64,000 nucleotides of DNA from an uncultured Collinsella sp. (GTDB taxonomy: Bacteria; Actinomycetota; Coriobacteriia; Coriobacteriales; Coriobacteriaceae): positions 124,001 to 188,000 of the forward strand of contig CAKULD010000003.1 of the NCBI GenBank assembly GCA_934667065.1, written 5' to 3'. A program made the translations under genes and the position numbers. Positions 7,228 to 16,415 of the stretch are shown piece after piece. The notes beneath the pieces were generated by a model. It made no database searches. It was not told the origin of the DNA and saw only the letters and a list, made by a program, of their open reading frames with translations. Numbering within the stretch: the stretch's first letter is position 1; each line of letters starts with the position of its first letter.

Positions 7228-9072
7228 TTGAATTATCTGAGTGAGATGCTCAAACTGCCGGTCTTGGACGTCGACGGCGAGAAGCTCGGCGTGGTCAACG
7301 ATTTTGGCATTGCTACCGGCGAAGTTTTTCCGCACGTGACGTCGCTCGCGTTCCGCGGCCCCGGCAAGACGCCGTTTATGATCAGCTGGCGCAAATGGGT
7401 CGATCGTATCGACGAGACGGGCGTGTACCTCAAGACGTCGGCCACCGAAATCCGCTTTTCGTACCTGCAGCCGACCGAGCTGTTGCTGGCGCGCGATGTT
7501 CTCAACAAGCAGATTGTCGACACGCAGGGCATGAAGGTCGTGCGCGTCAACGACATCAAGTTCTCCATGTCGGGCGAAAACCAGCTGCGCCTGCTGGGTG
7601 CCGAGGTCGGTGCCCGCGGCCTGCTGCGCGCGATTAGCCCCGCGCTCGAGCATGTCGTCGAGGGCTTTATGAAGCATCTGGGCAAGCCGCTCAGCGAGGA
7701 CATCATCGCCTGGTCCTACATGGACCTGCTTGACCGTTCGACTAAGAACATCCAGCTCTCGGTTTCGCACAAGACGCTTGGCGAGCTGCACCCCGCCGAC
7801 ATCGCTGACATTATCGAGCAGCTCGACCCGCGCCTGCGTGCGCAGGTGTTCGCACAGCTCGATACCGCCCAGGCAGCCGAGGCCATCTCGGAGTTCGATG
7901 ACGACGAGCTCATGACCGAGATGCTCGAGGGCCTGTCCGACACGGACGCATCGTCGATGCTGGCCATGATGGACCCGGACGACGCCGCCGACCTGATCGA
8001 CGAGCTCAGCTACGAGAAGGCCGAGAAGCTCCTGCGCCTGATGGGCGTCAAGGAGGAGAAGGCGATTCGTAACCTGCTGGGGTATGAGGACAACACCGCC
8101 GGCCGCATCATGACCTCGGAGTTTGTCTCCCTGCCCGCTACGGCAACGGTCGGTGACGCCATCGAGGCGATTCGCGAGCTCGACGAGGACTTCGAGAGCG
8201 TCTACTACGTCTATACCGAGGATCCGAGCGGCATGCTGACCGGCGTGCTTTCGCTGCGCACGCTGATCGTAGCCGACCGCGACGCCACGCTGGGTCAGCT
8301 GGCCTATCGCGACCTGGTCTATGTGTCGCCCGACGAGGACCAGGAAGACGTGACGGACGAGATGACCAAGTACGACCTGGTTGCCATCCCTGTCTGCGAC
8401 GAGAACCGTCATATCCTGGGTATCGTGACCTTCGACGACGCCATGGACGTTATCGCTGAGGAGCATCAGGAGGACCTGCAGATCGCCGGTGTCGGCTCGG
8501 GCGATAGCGCGTCGGACGACTCGACGAACGTGCTCAGCTGGTTCGTGCATCGCCAGTACTGGGTTGTTGTATGGGGCATCGCGTCGTGCATCATGGCGAC
8601 CGTGCTGGGGACGGCGCTCGGCTCCGCGCATCTGGTGGTGTTCCCCATGTGCGCCATGCCGCTCGTGCTGCTGGCGGCCTCGCGCATGGTGTCGTTCGTC
8701 AAGAACTACTTCCTGGAGTATGACGGTCACGATGACGAGCCCAAGCCGTATCTGGGGTTCTTCTTCCAGAGCACGGGCATGGGCCTGATTCTGTCACTCG
8801 TGACCTACCTGTGCGCCCAGCTGGTGCGCACCGCTGCGTTCCCCGATGCGTCCATGTTTGAGGAGCAACTCTTTACCGGGTGTTTTAATATCGCTGCCAT
8901 CATTTGCCTGGTTGGCAACATGAGTGCCGTGATTTACCTGATGGTGCTGTTCTGGCGTGACGAGCATGACCTCAACACGTCGGGCACCGCCATGAACGTC
9001 ATTGCCGTCATGATCTCGTGTGTGGCGTATTGCATCGCCGCGGTGCTGCTCGCCATGTCAGTCATGGGTTAG
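7228..9072 (+). CDS. MgtE-like magnesium-sensor protein with PRC-barrel, CBS pair and divergent membrane domain
   Basis: This 614-residue protein has two PRC-barrel-like units (about 1-160), an MgtE intracellular N domain (about 185-285, ELHPADIADIIEQLDP and DPDDAADLIDEL) and a CBS pair (about 290-420, from TAGRIMTSEFVSLP). The membrane region (about 435-614) has roughly five segments. The cytosolic part matches the Mg2+-sensing half of MgtE transporters, but the membrane part lacks the GGN-type motif and the TTLxD-type aspartate expected in the MgtE pore. It may be a divergent transporter or a sensor for the transporter encoded 8 bases downstream. The start is TTG, placed by the GGGGAG site; nearby ATGs are out of frame. 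Confidence 0.8.
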   Translation: MNYLSEMLKLPVLDVDGEKLGVVNDFGIATGEVFPHVTSLAFRGPGKTPFMISWRKWVDRIDETGVYLKTSATEIRFSYLQPTELLLARDVLNKQIVDTQGMKVVRVNDIKFSMSGENQLRLLGAEVGARGLLRAISPALEHVVEGFMKHLGKPLSEDIIAWSYMDLLDRSTKNIQLSVSHKTLGELHPADIADIIEQLDPRLRAQVFAQLDTAQAAEAISEFDDDELMTEMLEGLSDTDASSMLAMMDPDDAADLIDELSYEKAEKLLRLMGVKEEKAIRNLLGYEDNTAGRIMTSEFVSLPATATVGDAIEAIRELDEDFESVYYVYTEDPSGMLTGVLSLRTLIVADRDATLGQLAYRDLVYVSPDEDQEDVTDEMTKYDLVAIPVCDENRHILGIVTFDDAMDVIAEEHQEDLQIAGVGSGDSASDDSTNVLSWFVHRQYWVVVWGIASCIMATVLGTALGSAHLVVFPMCAMPLVLLAASRMVSFVKNYFLEYDGHDDEPKPYLGFFFQSTGMGLILSLVTYLCAQLVRTAAFPDASMFEEQLFTGCFNIAAIICLVGNMSAVIYLMVLFWRDEHDLNTSGTAMNVIAVMISCVAYCIAAVLLAMSVMG

Positions 9073-9080
9073 GTGGTCGC

Positions 9081-10325
9081 GTGCAAAATACCAAGCAAAA
9101 GCTGACCATCGCGGCCATCTTTGGCGCTATGGGCCCCGGTCTGCTGGCGGCGCTTTCGGGCAATGACGCCGGCGGCATTGCAACGTATTCCAGCGCGGGC
9201 GCCAGCTATGGCTACAAGATGCTCTGGATGCTTCCCGTCATGACTGTGCTGCTCATCGTGACGCAGGAGACCGCGGCGCGCTGCGGCTGCGTCACGGGTA
9301 AGGGCCTGGCATCGCTCATTCGCGAGCGTTTTGGCGTGCGCAAGAGCGTGTTGGCCATGGCGGCGCTGTTGATCGCCAACACGGCCGTGACCATCTCGGA
9401 GTTCGCGGGTATCGCGAGCGGCCTTGCCCTGTTTGGCGTGCCGGCGAGCATCTCGGTGCCGTTGGTGGCGCTGCTGGTGTGGATGCTTACCATGTCGGGT
9501 AGTTTCCAGCGCATCGAGAAGATTCTGCTGCTGGTGAGCTGCGTGTTCGTGACCTATATCGTCGCCGCGTTTATGGCTGGCCCCAACTGGGGTGAGGTCG
9601 CGGTCGACCTGGTCGTGCCTAACATTCAAAATGACCCCAGCTACGTGTCGCTCGTGGTCGCAACGATCGGTACCACCATCGCGCCGTGGATGATTTTCTT
9701 GGCGCAGAACAACGTGGTCGATAAGAACGCGGGCGAGGACGACATCGTGCTGCAGCGTATTGATACCGTGAGCGGCTCGATCGCCGCCGATATCATCGCC
9801 GGCTTCATCATTATCACGACCGGCACGGTGCTGTTCCCGGCTGGTATTCAAATTAGCGATGCTGCCGACGCCGCTCGCGCGTTGGAGCCCATCGCCGGTC
9901 AGTGGTCCACGGTGCTGTTCGCCTCGGGCCTGGTCGCCGCGAGCTTCTTGGCCGCCTGCGTGCTGCCGGGTGTTACGTCCAGCGCCATTTGCGAGGCATT
10001 TGGCTGGGAGCGCGGTGCCGATCGCAGCTGGGATGAGGCTCCGGTCTACCGCGGCATCATTACGGCCATTATCGGTATCTCGGCCGTGCTGGTGCTCATG
10101 CCCGGTGTCGATCTGTTCCAGATTATGATGACTTCGCAGGTCATCAACGGCGTGCTACTGCCCGTGGTTCTGGTGTTCCAGGTGGTTATCGCCGCCGACC
10201 GTCACATTATGGGCGCCAACCGCAACGGCCGCGTATGGAACGTGCTCACGTGGGCGACCATCGGCGTGATTACGGTGCTGACAGTTGTTATGTTTGTGCT
10301 GCAGGCGATGGGTTACAGCGCCTAG
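9081..10325 (+). CDS. NRAMP-superfamily transporter, probably an NRMT-type magnesium transporter
   Basis: This 414-residue protein has about 11 membrane segments and the NRAMP signature start GPGLLAALSGNDAGGIA. The first-helix metal motif DPGN of classical Mn/Fe transporters is changed to DAGG, and the sixth-helix MPH motif reads APW (TIAPWMIFLAQNN). Loss of the metal-binding Met, Asn and His is the pattern reported for NRAMP-related magnesium transporters (NRMT) such as the one from Eggerthella lenta. Linkage to an MgtE-like Mg sensor supports magnesium as substrate. The start is GTG 9081 with AGGTGG upstream; an upstream ATG at 9018 would lie inside the previous gene. Confidence 0.82.
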   Translation: MQNTKQKLTIAAIFGAMGPGLLAALSGNDAGGIATYSSAGASYGYKMLWMLPVMTVLLIVTQETAARCGCVTGKGLASLIRERFGVRKSVLAMAALLIANTAVTISEFAGIASGLALFGVPASISVPLVALLVWMLTMSGSFQRIEKILLLVSCVFVTYIVAAFMAGPNWGEVAVDLVVPNIQNDPSYVSLVVATIGTTIAPWMIFLAQNNVVDKNAGEDDIVLQRIDTVSGSIAADIIAGFIIITTGTVLFPAGIQISDAADAARALEPIAGQWSTVLFASGLVAASFLAACVLPGVTSSAICEAFGWERGADRSWDEAPVYRGIITAIIGISAVLVLMPGVDLFQIMMTSQVINGVLLPVVLVFQVVIAADRHIMGANRNGRVWNVLTWATIGVITVLTVVMFVLQAMGYSA

Positions 10326-10348
10326 CGTCTCTTTTGGGGCTTCGAGCG

Positions 10349-10380
10349 GGCCGTAGCGATGGGCTGCGGCCTGTTTTTTT
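10349..10380 (+). terminator. Rho-independent terminator after the transporter gene
   Basis: GGCCGTAGC pairs with GCTGCGGCC (one wobble) around a short loop and is followed by a run of T. Confidence 0.8.
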
Positions 10381-10424
10381 GCTTGCTATAGGGGGTTAGT
10401 TATATGGCAGTGGACAAAATATGC

Positions 10425-10624
10425 CAAATATGAGTACTGTTGCTAAGGTGATAGCATTTATGTGCAAGAAGATAATGTACACAATATAGAGTGTGTACAT
10501 TAAAATTCGCCTCAACAGGCTTTAATCCAGCTAGGTTGGCCGCTCTAGGGGTTTGCAGGGATCGCTCAGGCGCCATTTTGGGCGGATTTGCCTGCTACTA
10601 AAATGGCAACAGTACTCATATTTG
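10425..10624. repeat. 19-bp perfect inverted repeat enclosing about 160 bp
   Basis: The arm at 10425-10443 (CAAATATGAGTACTGTTGC) is the exact reverse complement of 10606-10624. The interior is AT-richer than the flanks and has no gene. With the two neighbouring terminators this accounts for most of the 10326-10762 gap; the remainder shows nothing recognisable. Confidence 0.65.
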
Positions 10625-10661
10625 CCCTTTTTTGCCCACAGCCCCTTGGCATGTTGTTACG

Positions 10662-10703
10662 AAGCCGCCCCTGGACTGGAATTGACAGCCCAGGGGCGGC
10701 TTT
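10662..10703 (-). terminator. Terminator after the acyltransferase gene
   Basis: AAGCCGCCCCTGG pairs exactly with CCAGGGGCGGCTT. It lies about 60 bases beyond the acyltransferase stop codon in the direction of transcription. Confidence 0.7.
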
Positions 10704-10762
10704 CGCTCGTCGCGGGAGTGTCCCCAGGTGCCGGCATAAAAGGAACGTCCCTAGCTGCCGGA

Positions 10763-12973
10763 TTACTTGTCGGTGCCTAGCTTGTGCGGTTTGAAGGCGA
10801 GGGCGTTAACGAGCGCGTCGGTGGCAGACTTGACGGCCGCCGGCTGCGGATCGTTGACGTGATCCTCGGGATGCACGGGCAGGTCCTTCTTGACTGCATC
10901 GTGGATCAAGTTGAGGTACTCGGTCACGCCAGTGGTCGACAGGTGCGTGCCATCGCCATCGAACAGGTCGTTGCGATTGGCACTGTATCCGTACCAGTCG
11001 ATAACGCGCACGTTCTTGTAGCGCGTGGCGGCGTTGGCAATGGCTTGGTTAGTCGAGCCAACCCACGGCTGCGGGCTGCGCGTGTTTACAAACACGACAA
11101 TGCGCTTGTCTCCCGCATCGGCCATGATGGCATCGATCTGGTCATCGGTCACCAAGCCGTTGGTGCCCAGGGCAAAGACCACGATTTTGCCGGCAAGGTT
11201 CTGTTGGATATAACCCTCAAATGTCGCGCGGCCCGCATCGAACTGGCGGCCCTTTTCGGCATCGATGTGGCTGTGGGGGAATGCGCCGTCAAAGGCGTCC
11301 ACGGCACGTAGCGACACGGAATCGCCGATCATGAGCAGGTCGTAGGAGCCATCGGGGAAGCCATCGTTGTCCTTGTCGGTGTCGTCGGCTGCCTGTTGGT
11401 CCGTGGGCGCGGCGTTTTTAGCTTCCTTGTTGAGGACTTCGGCGCCTTCGCCGCTGAGCGCGGAGGTTTCCGGCACAAAGACCAGACCACCCAGCGCGAT
11501 GACAAGCACGATGCCGCAAGTGGCACACGCAGGAATATGCGCGCGCACCCAGTTGGCAGGCGTGGTGGTGCCATCGCGGAACTCGGAGACAGTGCGCCCA
11601 AAGGCGCCCTTCCTAAACGGCGTCTCGATAAAGCGATAGGAACATTCGGCGACGGCTACCACCAGCAGTACCTGCAAAATGTACTGCCACCAGGGCGTAT
11701 CGTTGATGTTGGCGACCGGGTTCATGAGCAGCAACAGCGGATAGTGCCACAGGTAGATGCTGTAGGAGCGCTTGCCAACCCATACGAGCGGCTCGGCGGA
11801 TAGCGCGCGGGCCACCATTCCCTGGGGCTGCACGCAGGCCGCGATGACCATGAGCGTGAGGATGGAGCACAGCAGCGTGCCGCCGCGATACTGGAACGCG
11901 GTGTAGCCGTTGGTGAGTGCGACCATGGCGGCGAGGCCAATCAGGCCTACAACGCCCAACACATCGATGGATGCGGGCGAGGACCAAAAACGCACGAGGG
12001 CACTCGGCTGCATCGGGGCGGTCTCGGCTGCATCGTCGGCCGTCGTGCTCTGCTTGTCTTCGGCATTCTTGTCGTGCTTGGCGACAAGGCGGTCGAGCCC
12101 CAGGCGACGCGCGAGGCGCACGGGCGCCAGGTCGCGATCGGGGATAAAGGCCATCCAGGCGCCCAGCAGCAGCGAGAACACACGGGTGTCAGTGCCGTAG
12201 TACACGCGGCTGGGGTCGGCGGCAGGGTTGTAGAGCACCATCATGGCGATGGCGGAAACAGCGGCCAGGCCCAGGACCACGCGACGCGTGCTGGGCTTGC
12301 TCATATGCATGGATACCATGGCAAACAGCAGCGGCGGCCAGATGAGGTAGAACTGCTCCTCAATGGCGAGCGACCAAAAGTGCGTGAGCGGCGAGGGATC
12401 GCCCAAGGCGTTGAAGTACGAGACGTCCTGCGCAATCTGCCACCAGTTGTTGAAGAACAGCAGCGACGGCAGGATGTCGGGACGCATCTTGGTGAGCATC
12501 ACGTGGTTAAAGATCGTGCACAGCGCGCAGGTCACCACCACGACGGTCACTACGGCGGGGAACAGGCGGCGGATGCGGCGAATCCAGAAGCTCTTGAGGT
12601 CGATGCGTCCGGTCTTGGCGACTTCGTTGAGCAGCAGGCGCGTGATCAGATAGCCCGAAAGCACAAAGAAGATCGTGACGCCGAGCAAGCCGCCTTGCGC
12701 CCATGTGAGGTTGAGGTGATAGAGCACCACCGCGACAACGGCGAGCGTGCGCAGGCCGTCGAGGGCGGGAATGTAGCGGGATTTGGGACGAGCGGGCGTC
12801 TGGTCTGCGGTGGCGTCGCTGGCATGGTCCGCTTTGTTGGCGGGCGCACGATGAGGGCTCGGGGCGCGTCGCGAGCCGCCGGTGCGGCGCTCGGCCCGCG
12901 GACGTTCGTGCGGCGCCGGTTCGTTGCCCGTGCGGCGTCGGCCGCGTGAGCTCGATTGCGGGAATTGTTCCAT
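10763..12973 (-). CDS. OatA-like acyltransferase with C-terminal SGNH hydrolase domain
   Basis: The 736-residue protein has a disordered, basic N-terminus (1-65). An acyltransferase-3 membrane domain follows (about 66-450: YIPALDGLRTLAVVAVVLYH, FWSLAIEEQFYLIWP and about ten membrane segments). The C-terminal SGNH/GDSL domain (about 545-720) keeps its catalytic elements: GDSVSLR for the Ser, GTNG for block III, and DGTHLS for the Asp-His pair. This layout is that of peptidoglycan O-acetyltransferase OatA, which moves acetyl groups across the membrane onto muramic acid and gives lysozyme resistance; other surface glycans are possible substrates. The start at 12973 has a weak GGATGATG site. The gene is monocistronic. 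Confidence 0.85.
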   Translation of the reverse strand: MEQFPQSSSRGRRRTGNEPAPHERPRAERRTGGSRRAPSPHRAPANKADHASDATADQTPARPKSRYIPALDGLRTLAVVAVVLYHLNLTWAQGGLLGVTIFFVLSGYLITRLLLNEVAKTGRIDLKSFWIRRIRRLFPAVVTVVVVTCALCTIFNHVMLTKMRPDILPSLLFFNNWWQIAQDVSYFNALGDPSPLTHFWSLAIEEQFYLIWPPLLFAMVSMHMSKPSTRRVVLGLAAVSAIAMMVLYNPAADPSRVYYGTDTRVFSLLLGAWMAFIPDRDLAPVRLARRLGLDRLVAKHDKNAEDKQSTTADDAAETAPMQPSALVRFWSSPASIDVLGVVGLIGLAAMVALTNGYTAFQYRGGTLLCSILTLMVIAACVQPQGMVARALSAEPLVWVGKRSYSIYLWHYPLLLLMNPVANINDTPWWQYILQVLLVVAVAECSYRFIETPFRKGAFGRTVSEFRDGTTTPANWVRAHIPACATCGIVLVIALGGLVFVPETSALSGEGAEVLNKEAKNAAPTDQQAADDTDKDNDGFPDGSYDLLMIGDSVSLRAVDAFDGAFPHSHIDAEKGRQFDAGRATFEGYIQQNLAGKIVVFALGTNGLVTDDQIDAIMADAGDKRIVVFVNTRSPQPWVGSTNQAIANAATRYKNVRVIDWYGYSANRNDLFDGDGTHLSTTGVTEYLNLIHDAVKKDLPVHPEDHVNDPQPAAVKSATDALVNALAFKPHKLGTDK

Positions 12974-13159
12974 AAAACATCATCCAATGACGAGAATAAT
13001 CAGCACGTATTCATTGTAGCCGCCTGCTCCTGTGAATGCTTGCTGCTGGCGCAACCTCAAGCGCGCGTTCACATCAAAGTGAACTAAAGTTATAGAGGTG
13101 CGAAAGCATACGATTGACGGCCGACGGTGGGCAAAAAGCCCGCGGATGAGGAGGTTTCC

Positions 13160-14149
13160 ATGGCAGATCGCGGCATCGTTGCGGTGTTCGGCAGCATGAA
13201 CATGGACCTTTCGGTGGCGTGCGAGCGCATGCCGCGTACGGGCGAGACCGTCGGCGGAAGCGGTTTTATCACCAACGCCGGCGGCAAGGGTGCAAACCAG
13301 GCTGTCGCCGCCGCGCGCATGGGTGCGCGCACGTGCATGATCGGCGCCGTCGGGCGCGATACATTTGGTGACGCACTGGTGGCGGGGCTCCAAGATGCTG
13401 GCGTGGGCGTTGAGTTTGTGGTGCGTCGCGACGACGTGGAGACGGGCACCGCGACTATCATTCGCTGCGAGAACGACAACCGCATCGTGTTATCGCCGGG
13501 CGCCAACCATGCGCTTTCGGGCGAGGACGTTGCCTGCGCGCTGCGCTATCTGGTGGCCGATGAGCTCGACGCCAATATCTGCGACCTCGCCCCGGCGGCC
13601 GGCGGCGTCTTTATCGCCCAGGGCGAATGCGACCTGATGGCCACGGCCGCGGCGCTCTCTTGCGCCCACAGGCTGGGGTTCTATACGGTCTTTAACCCGG
13701 CGCCGGCGTGCGACCTGCCGGCGGGAGCGTGGTCTGCGGTCGACTTGGTTTGTCCCAACGAGACCGAGTGCCAGGCGCTGACGGGCATCTTGCCCACGGA
13801 TGACGCGAGCTGCGTCGCTGCGCTTGGGGCTTTGCTCGCCAAGGGCGCCGGTGCCGCGGTCATCACGCTGGGCGGATCCGGGTCGGTTACGCTCGGCGAT
13901 GACGGAGGGCTGCTGCGCATGCCGGCGCTTTCGGGCGAGGTGGTCGACACCACGGCTGCGGGCGATACGTTTATCGGCGCACTTGCGGCGGCTCGGCTGC
14001 AGGGCTTGCCTCTCTTTGAGTGCATGGCCGCGGGCGCTCGCGCCTCGGCAGTGACGGTGTCGCGCCTGGGTGCTCAGCAATCGATTCCCACGCGCGCCGA
14101 AGTTGAACATAAGTTTGGTTTAGACGGTTTAGACGGAGAAACGGAGTAG
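13160..14149 (+). CDS. rbsK: Ribokinase
   Basis: The 329-residue PfkB-family kinase has the N-terminal substrate motif NAGGKGANQAVAAARMG (about 37-53) and the C-terminal DTTAAGDTFIGALAA motif with the catalytic Asp (about 260-275). The N-terminal GSMNMDL also fits ribokinase. It phosphorylates ribose to ribose-5-phosphate. The start has GAGGAGG 6 bases upstream. The next gene, a nucleoside hydrolase, begins 4 bases after its stop, so the pair can release ribose from nucleosides and trap it as phosphate. Confidence 0.88.
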   Translation: MADRGIVAVFGSMNMDLSVACERMPRTGETVGGSGFITNAGGKGANQAVAAARMGARTCMIGAVGRDTFGDALVAGLQDAGVGVEFVVRRDDVETGTATIIRCENDNRIVLSPGANHALSGEDVACALRYLVADELDANICDLAPAAGGVFIAQGECDLMATAAALSCAHRLGFYTVFNPAPACDLPAGAWSAVDLVCPNETECQALTGILPTDDASCVAALGALLAKGAGAAVITLGGSGSVTLGDDGGLLRMPALSGEVVDTTAAGDTFIGALAAARLQGLPLFECMAAGARASAVTVSRLGAQQSIPTRAEVEHKFGLDGLDGETE

Positions 14150-14153
14150 AACA

Positions 14154-15128
14154 ATGGCAACCAAGAAGCTGATCCTTGATTTGGATATGGGCGTGGACGA
14201 CGCCATGGCGCTCGCCTACGCCATCGCGAGCCCCGAGGTGGAGCTCGTCGGTATTACCACGTGCTTTGGCAACGTGCGCGTCGAGCAGTCGGCGCATAAC
14301 TGTCTGGCGGTGCTCGACCTGTTGGGCCGACCCGAGGTGCCGGTGTACCTGGGCGCCGATCGTCCCATTAAGGCGAACGAGCCCTATACGCCGCCGGCGT
14401 CCACCACGCTCATCCATGGTAAAAACGGCATCGGCGGCGCGAGCGTGCCCGCATCGCCCTACGAGCCGGTGGGGGCGACATCGGCCGATGGTAACGCGGC
14501 GGTCGATTATCTGATCGATGCCGCACGCACCTATGGACCCGATCTGGTCTACGTGGCGACCGGCCCGCTCTCAAACTTGGCGCTTGCCTTGGAGCGCGAT
14601 GCGGCGGCGATGATGTCCATCGGCCGCGTGGTCGTGATGGGCGGCGCCTTGACCGTGCCCGGCAACGTGAGTGCGGGCGCCGAGGCCAACATGGCAAGCG
14701 ATCCCGAGGCCGCCGACGCCGTGCTGCGCTCGGGCCGCAAGCTCACCATGGTCGGTCTGGACGTGACGCATCGCGTGGTGCTCACGCGCCGCGATATCGC
14801 TGGCTGGACGGGTTCGGGCACCATGGCGGGCTGCGCGTTTGCGGGTATGGTCGAGCACTACATTGGCTCATACGAGATGAACGCGCCCTATTTGGGCGGC
14901 TGCGCGCTGCACGACCCGTTGGCCGTTGCCGTGGCGATCGACCCCACGCTCGTGGGTGCACTCGGCTGCAACCTGCGCGTTGACCTGCTGGGCGAGTACC
15001 GCGGCCGCACCATCTGCGATGAGCGCCGCGTGGCCGACCCCGATAAGAGCGCGCTTGTGGCGCTCACCGTGGACGCCCCGCGCTTTCTCTCCGAGTTCAA
15101 GACGCGCATGGCCCGCGTCCTTGGCTAA
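14154..15128 (+). CDS. Inosine-uridine-preferring nucleoside hydrolase family protein
   Basis: The 324-residue protein starts with LILDLDMGVDDAMAL, the calcium-binding Asp-rich signature of this family (the last DD pair is intact). Further family motifs are VYVATGPLSNLALAL in mid-protein and MGGALTVPGNVSAGAEANM, containing the ligand Asn, before SDPEAADAVL. It hydrolyses the N-glycosidic bond of nucleosides to base plus ribose. It lies 4 bases downstream of ribokinase, which would use the ribose. Base preference cannot be told from sequence. Confidence 0.88.
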   Translation: MATKKLILDLDMGVDDAMALAYAIASPEVELVGITTCFGNVRVEQSAHNCLAVLDLLGRPEVPVYLGADRPIKANEPYTPPASTTLIHGKNGIGGASVPASPYEPVGATSADGNAAVDYLIDAARTYGPDLVYVATGPLSNLALALERDAAAMMSIGRVVVMGGALTVPGNVSAGAEANMASDPEAADAVLRSGRKLTMVGLDVTHRVVLTRRDIAGWTGSGTMAGCAFAGMVEHYIGSYEMNAPYLGGCALHDPLAVAVAIDPTLVGALGCNLRVDLLGEYRGRTICDERRVADPDKSALVALTVDAPRFLSEFKTRMARVLG

Positions 15129-15140
15129 ACGGCCCTTGCG

Positions 15141-15160
15141 CCCCGTCCCAAATTAGCCAC
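15141..15160. repeat. Single arm of the GGGACGGGGC repeat family
   Basis: CCCCGTCCCAAATTAGCCAC is a lone copy of an arm that occurs as longer inverted repeats near 16.3, 29.1, 32.9 and 54.3 kb. Confidence 0.7.
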
Positions 15161-15325
15161 TTTGTTGATGTACTTGTAGAACTAGCTGCTAAAAACAGAT
15201 TAAACGCCGTTTATAGAGTGAACGTGACCGTTAGCCTAAAACCCAATATATGCTTGAGGCCCCTGTGGTTGCATGGGCAATAAGAGCCTAGGCTATTGGC
15301 GCATTTACATTTACATGGGAGCAGC

Positions 15326-16240
15326 ATGAAAGAGTACTTTGGCATCGATGTGGGCGGTACGGCAGTCAAGTGGGCCGTGCTGGGCGAGGATTTTTCCATT
15401 CGCGAGCGCGGTAGCCTGCCGACCGATTTCAACACGGCGGATGAAGCGGTTGAGGCCCTCGCCGGTCTTATTGAGCCGTTCCGCGACCGCGTGTCTGCTG
15501 TGGGCGTGAGCGCCCCCGGCGGCATCTATGAGGACGATGCCGACGGCACCATCCATCGCGGCGGCGCGCTCACCTATATGGACGGCTGCCCGCTGGGAAA
15601 GATGCTGCACGAGCGATTTGGCATTCCGGTAGCGGTCAACAACGACGGAAAGTGCTGCGCGCTCGGCGAATATGCGGCAGGTGCGCTGCGTGGGCACCGT
15701 ATTGGTGTGGTGCTTGCCATTGGCACCGGCATTGGCGGCGGCATCGTTATCGATGGCCACGTCCTTCGCGGTTCGCATGGCTTTGCGGGCGAGTTTAGCT
15801 TTCTGCGCAACGATGTGACGCGTGCGGCGGCGCCGGACAACGTGTTTGCCGGCACAGGCGGCTGGCGTGCGCTGCGCGACGCCGCGGTGGCAGAGAAAGG
15901 GTTGCCGGCAGATACTGCCGTAGACGGACGTCGTGTCTTCGAGTGGATTGAGGCCGGCGATCAAGCGGCGCAGCGTGCGCTCGACCGCTATGCGTGCACA
16001 TTCGATGCCATGCTCGTGAACCTTCAGGCGGTGCTCGATCCCGAGGTGTTTGTGATTGCGGGCGGCATTTCGTGCCATCCCGAGCTTATCGATGCGCTTC
16101 GCAGCCAGATGCCCGCGGCACTCGCGGGCTATGAGGGCTTTCTTGCCGGCATCCCCATGCCTCAGGTCAAGGTTGCCGAGCTCGGCAACGACGCCAACCT
16201 CTACGGCGCCGTACAAGAAGCCATGCGCCTGAGCAAATAG
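15326..16240 (+). CDS. ROK family sugar kinase-like protein
   Basis: The 304-residue protein has the ATPase motif FGIDVGGTAVKWAVL at its start, VNNDGKCCALGE in mid-protein and AIGTGIGGGIVIDG for phosphate binding. Typical ROK proteins follow with EFGH and a CxCGxxGCxE zinc site; here the equivalent region reads HGFAGEFSFLRNDVTRAAA and has no cysteines, so the structural zinc is probably absent. No helix-turn-helix precedes it, so it is a kinase type rather than a repressor. A hexose substrate such as glucose or N-acetylmannosamine is likely but unproven. GGGAGC precedes ATG 15326. Confidence 0.82.
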   Translation: MKEYFGIDVGGTAVKWAVLGEDFSIRERGSLPTDFNTADEAVEALAGLIEPFRDRVSAVGVSAPGGIYEDDADGTIHRGGALTYMDGCPLGKMLHERFGIPVAVNNDGKCCALGEYAAGALRGHRIGVVLAIGTGIGGGIVIDGHVLRGSHGFAGEFSFLRNDVTRAAAPDNVFAGTGGWRALRDAAVAEKGLPADTAVDGRRVFEWIEAGDQAAQRALDRYACTFDAMLVNLQAVLDPEVFVIAGGISCHPELIDALRSQMPAALAGYEGFLAGIPMPQVKVAELGNDANLYGAVQEAMRLSK

Positions 16241-16266
16241 ACCAGTCCTTTGGGACCGGGCTCCTA

Positions 16267-16392
16267 GGGTAGTCAATTTGGGACGGGGCTTTTTTAGCTG
16301 CCCCTATGTGACGGTCGATACATGTCTCAGCCCAGATAGCTCGTCGGCAGTCAAAGGGTAGCTAAAACAGCCCCGTCCCAAATTGACTACCC
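16267..16392. repeat. 126-bp palindromic element, GGGACGGGGC family
   Basis: The 33-base arms at 16267-16299 and 16360-16392 are inverted complements with one mismatch (arm start GGGTAGTCAATTTGGGAC). The element begins 26 bases after the ROK stop, and the T-run after GGGGC in the left arm could end transcription. Confidence 0.8.
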
Positions 16393-16415
16393 GCGCAGCC
16401 CAGGTTGACGCAAAA

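Noticed and set aside
6931..8730. 599-codon open frame on the minus strand
   Set aside because: It lies opposite the MgtE-like gene, has a His/Arg/Val-rich composition typical of antisense of GC-rich genes, and shows no domain. The same applies to long opposite-strand frames at 2664-4448, 20238-21593, 30803-32113 and 51027-52397.
10553..10794. Short plus-strand frames before the acyltransferase end
   Set aside because: They cover an inverted repeat and a terminator and lack ribosome sites.
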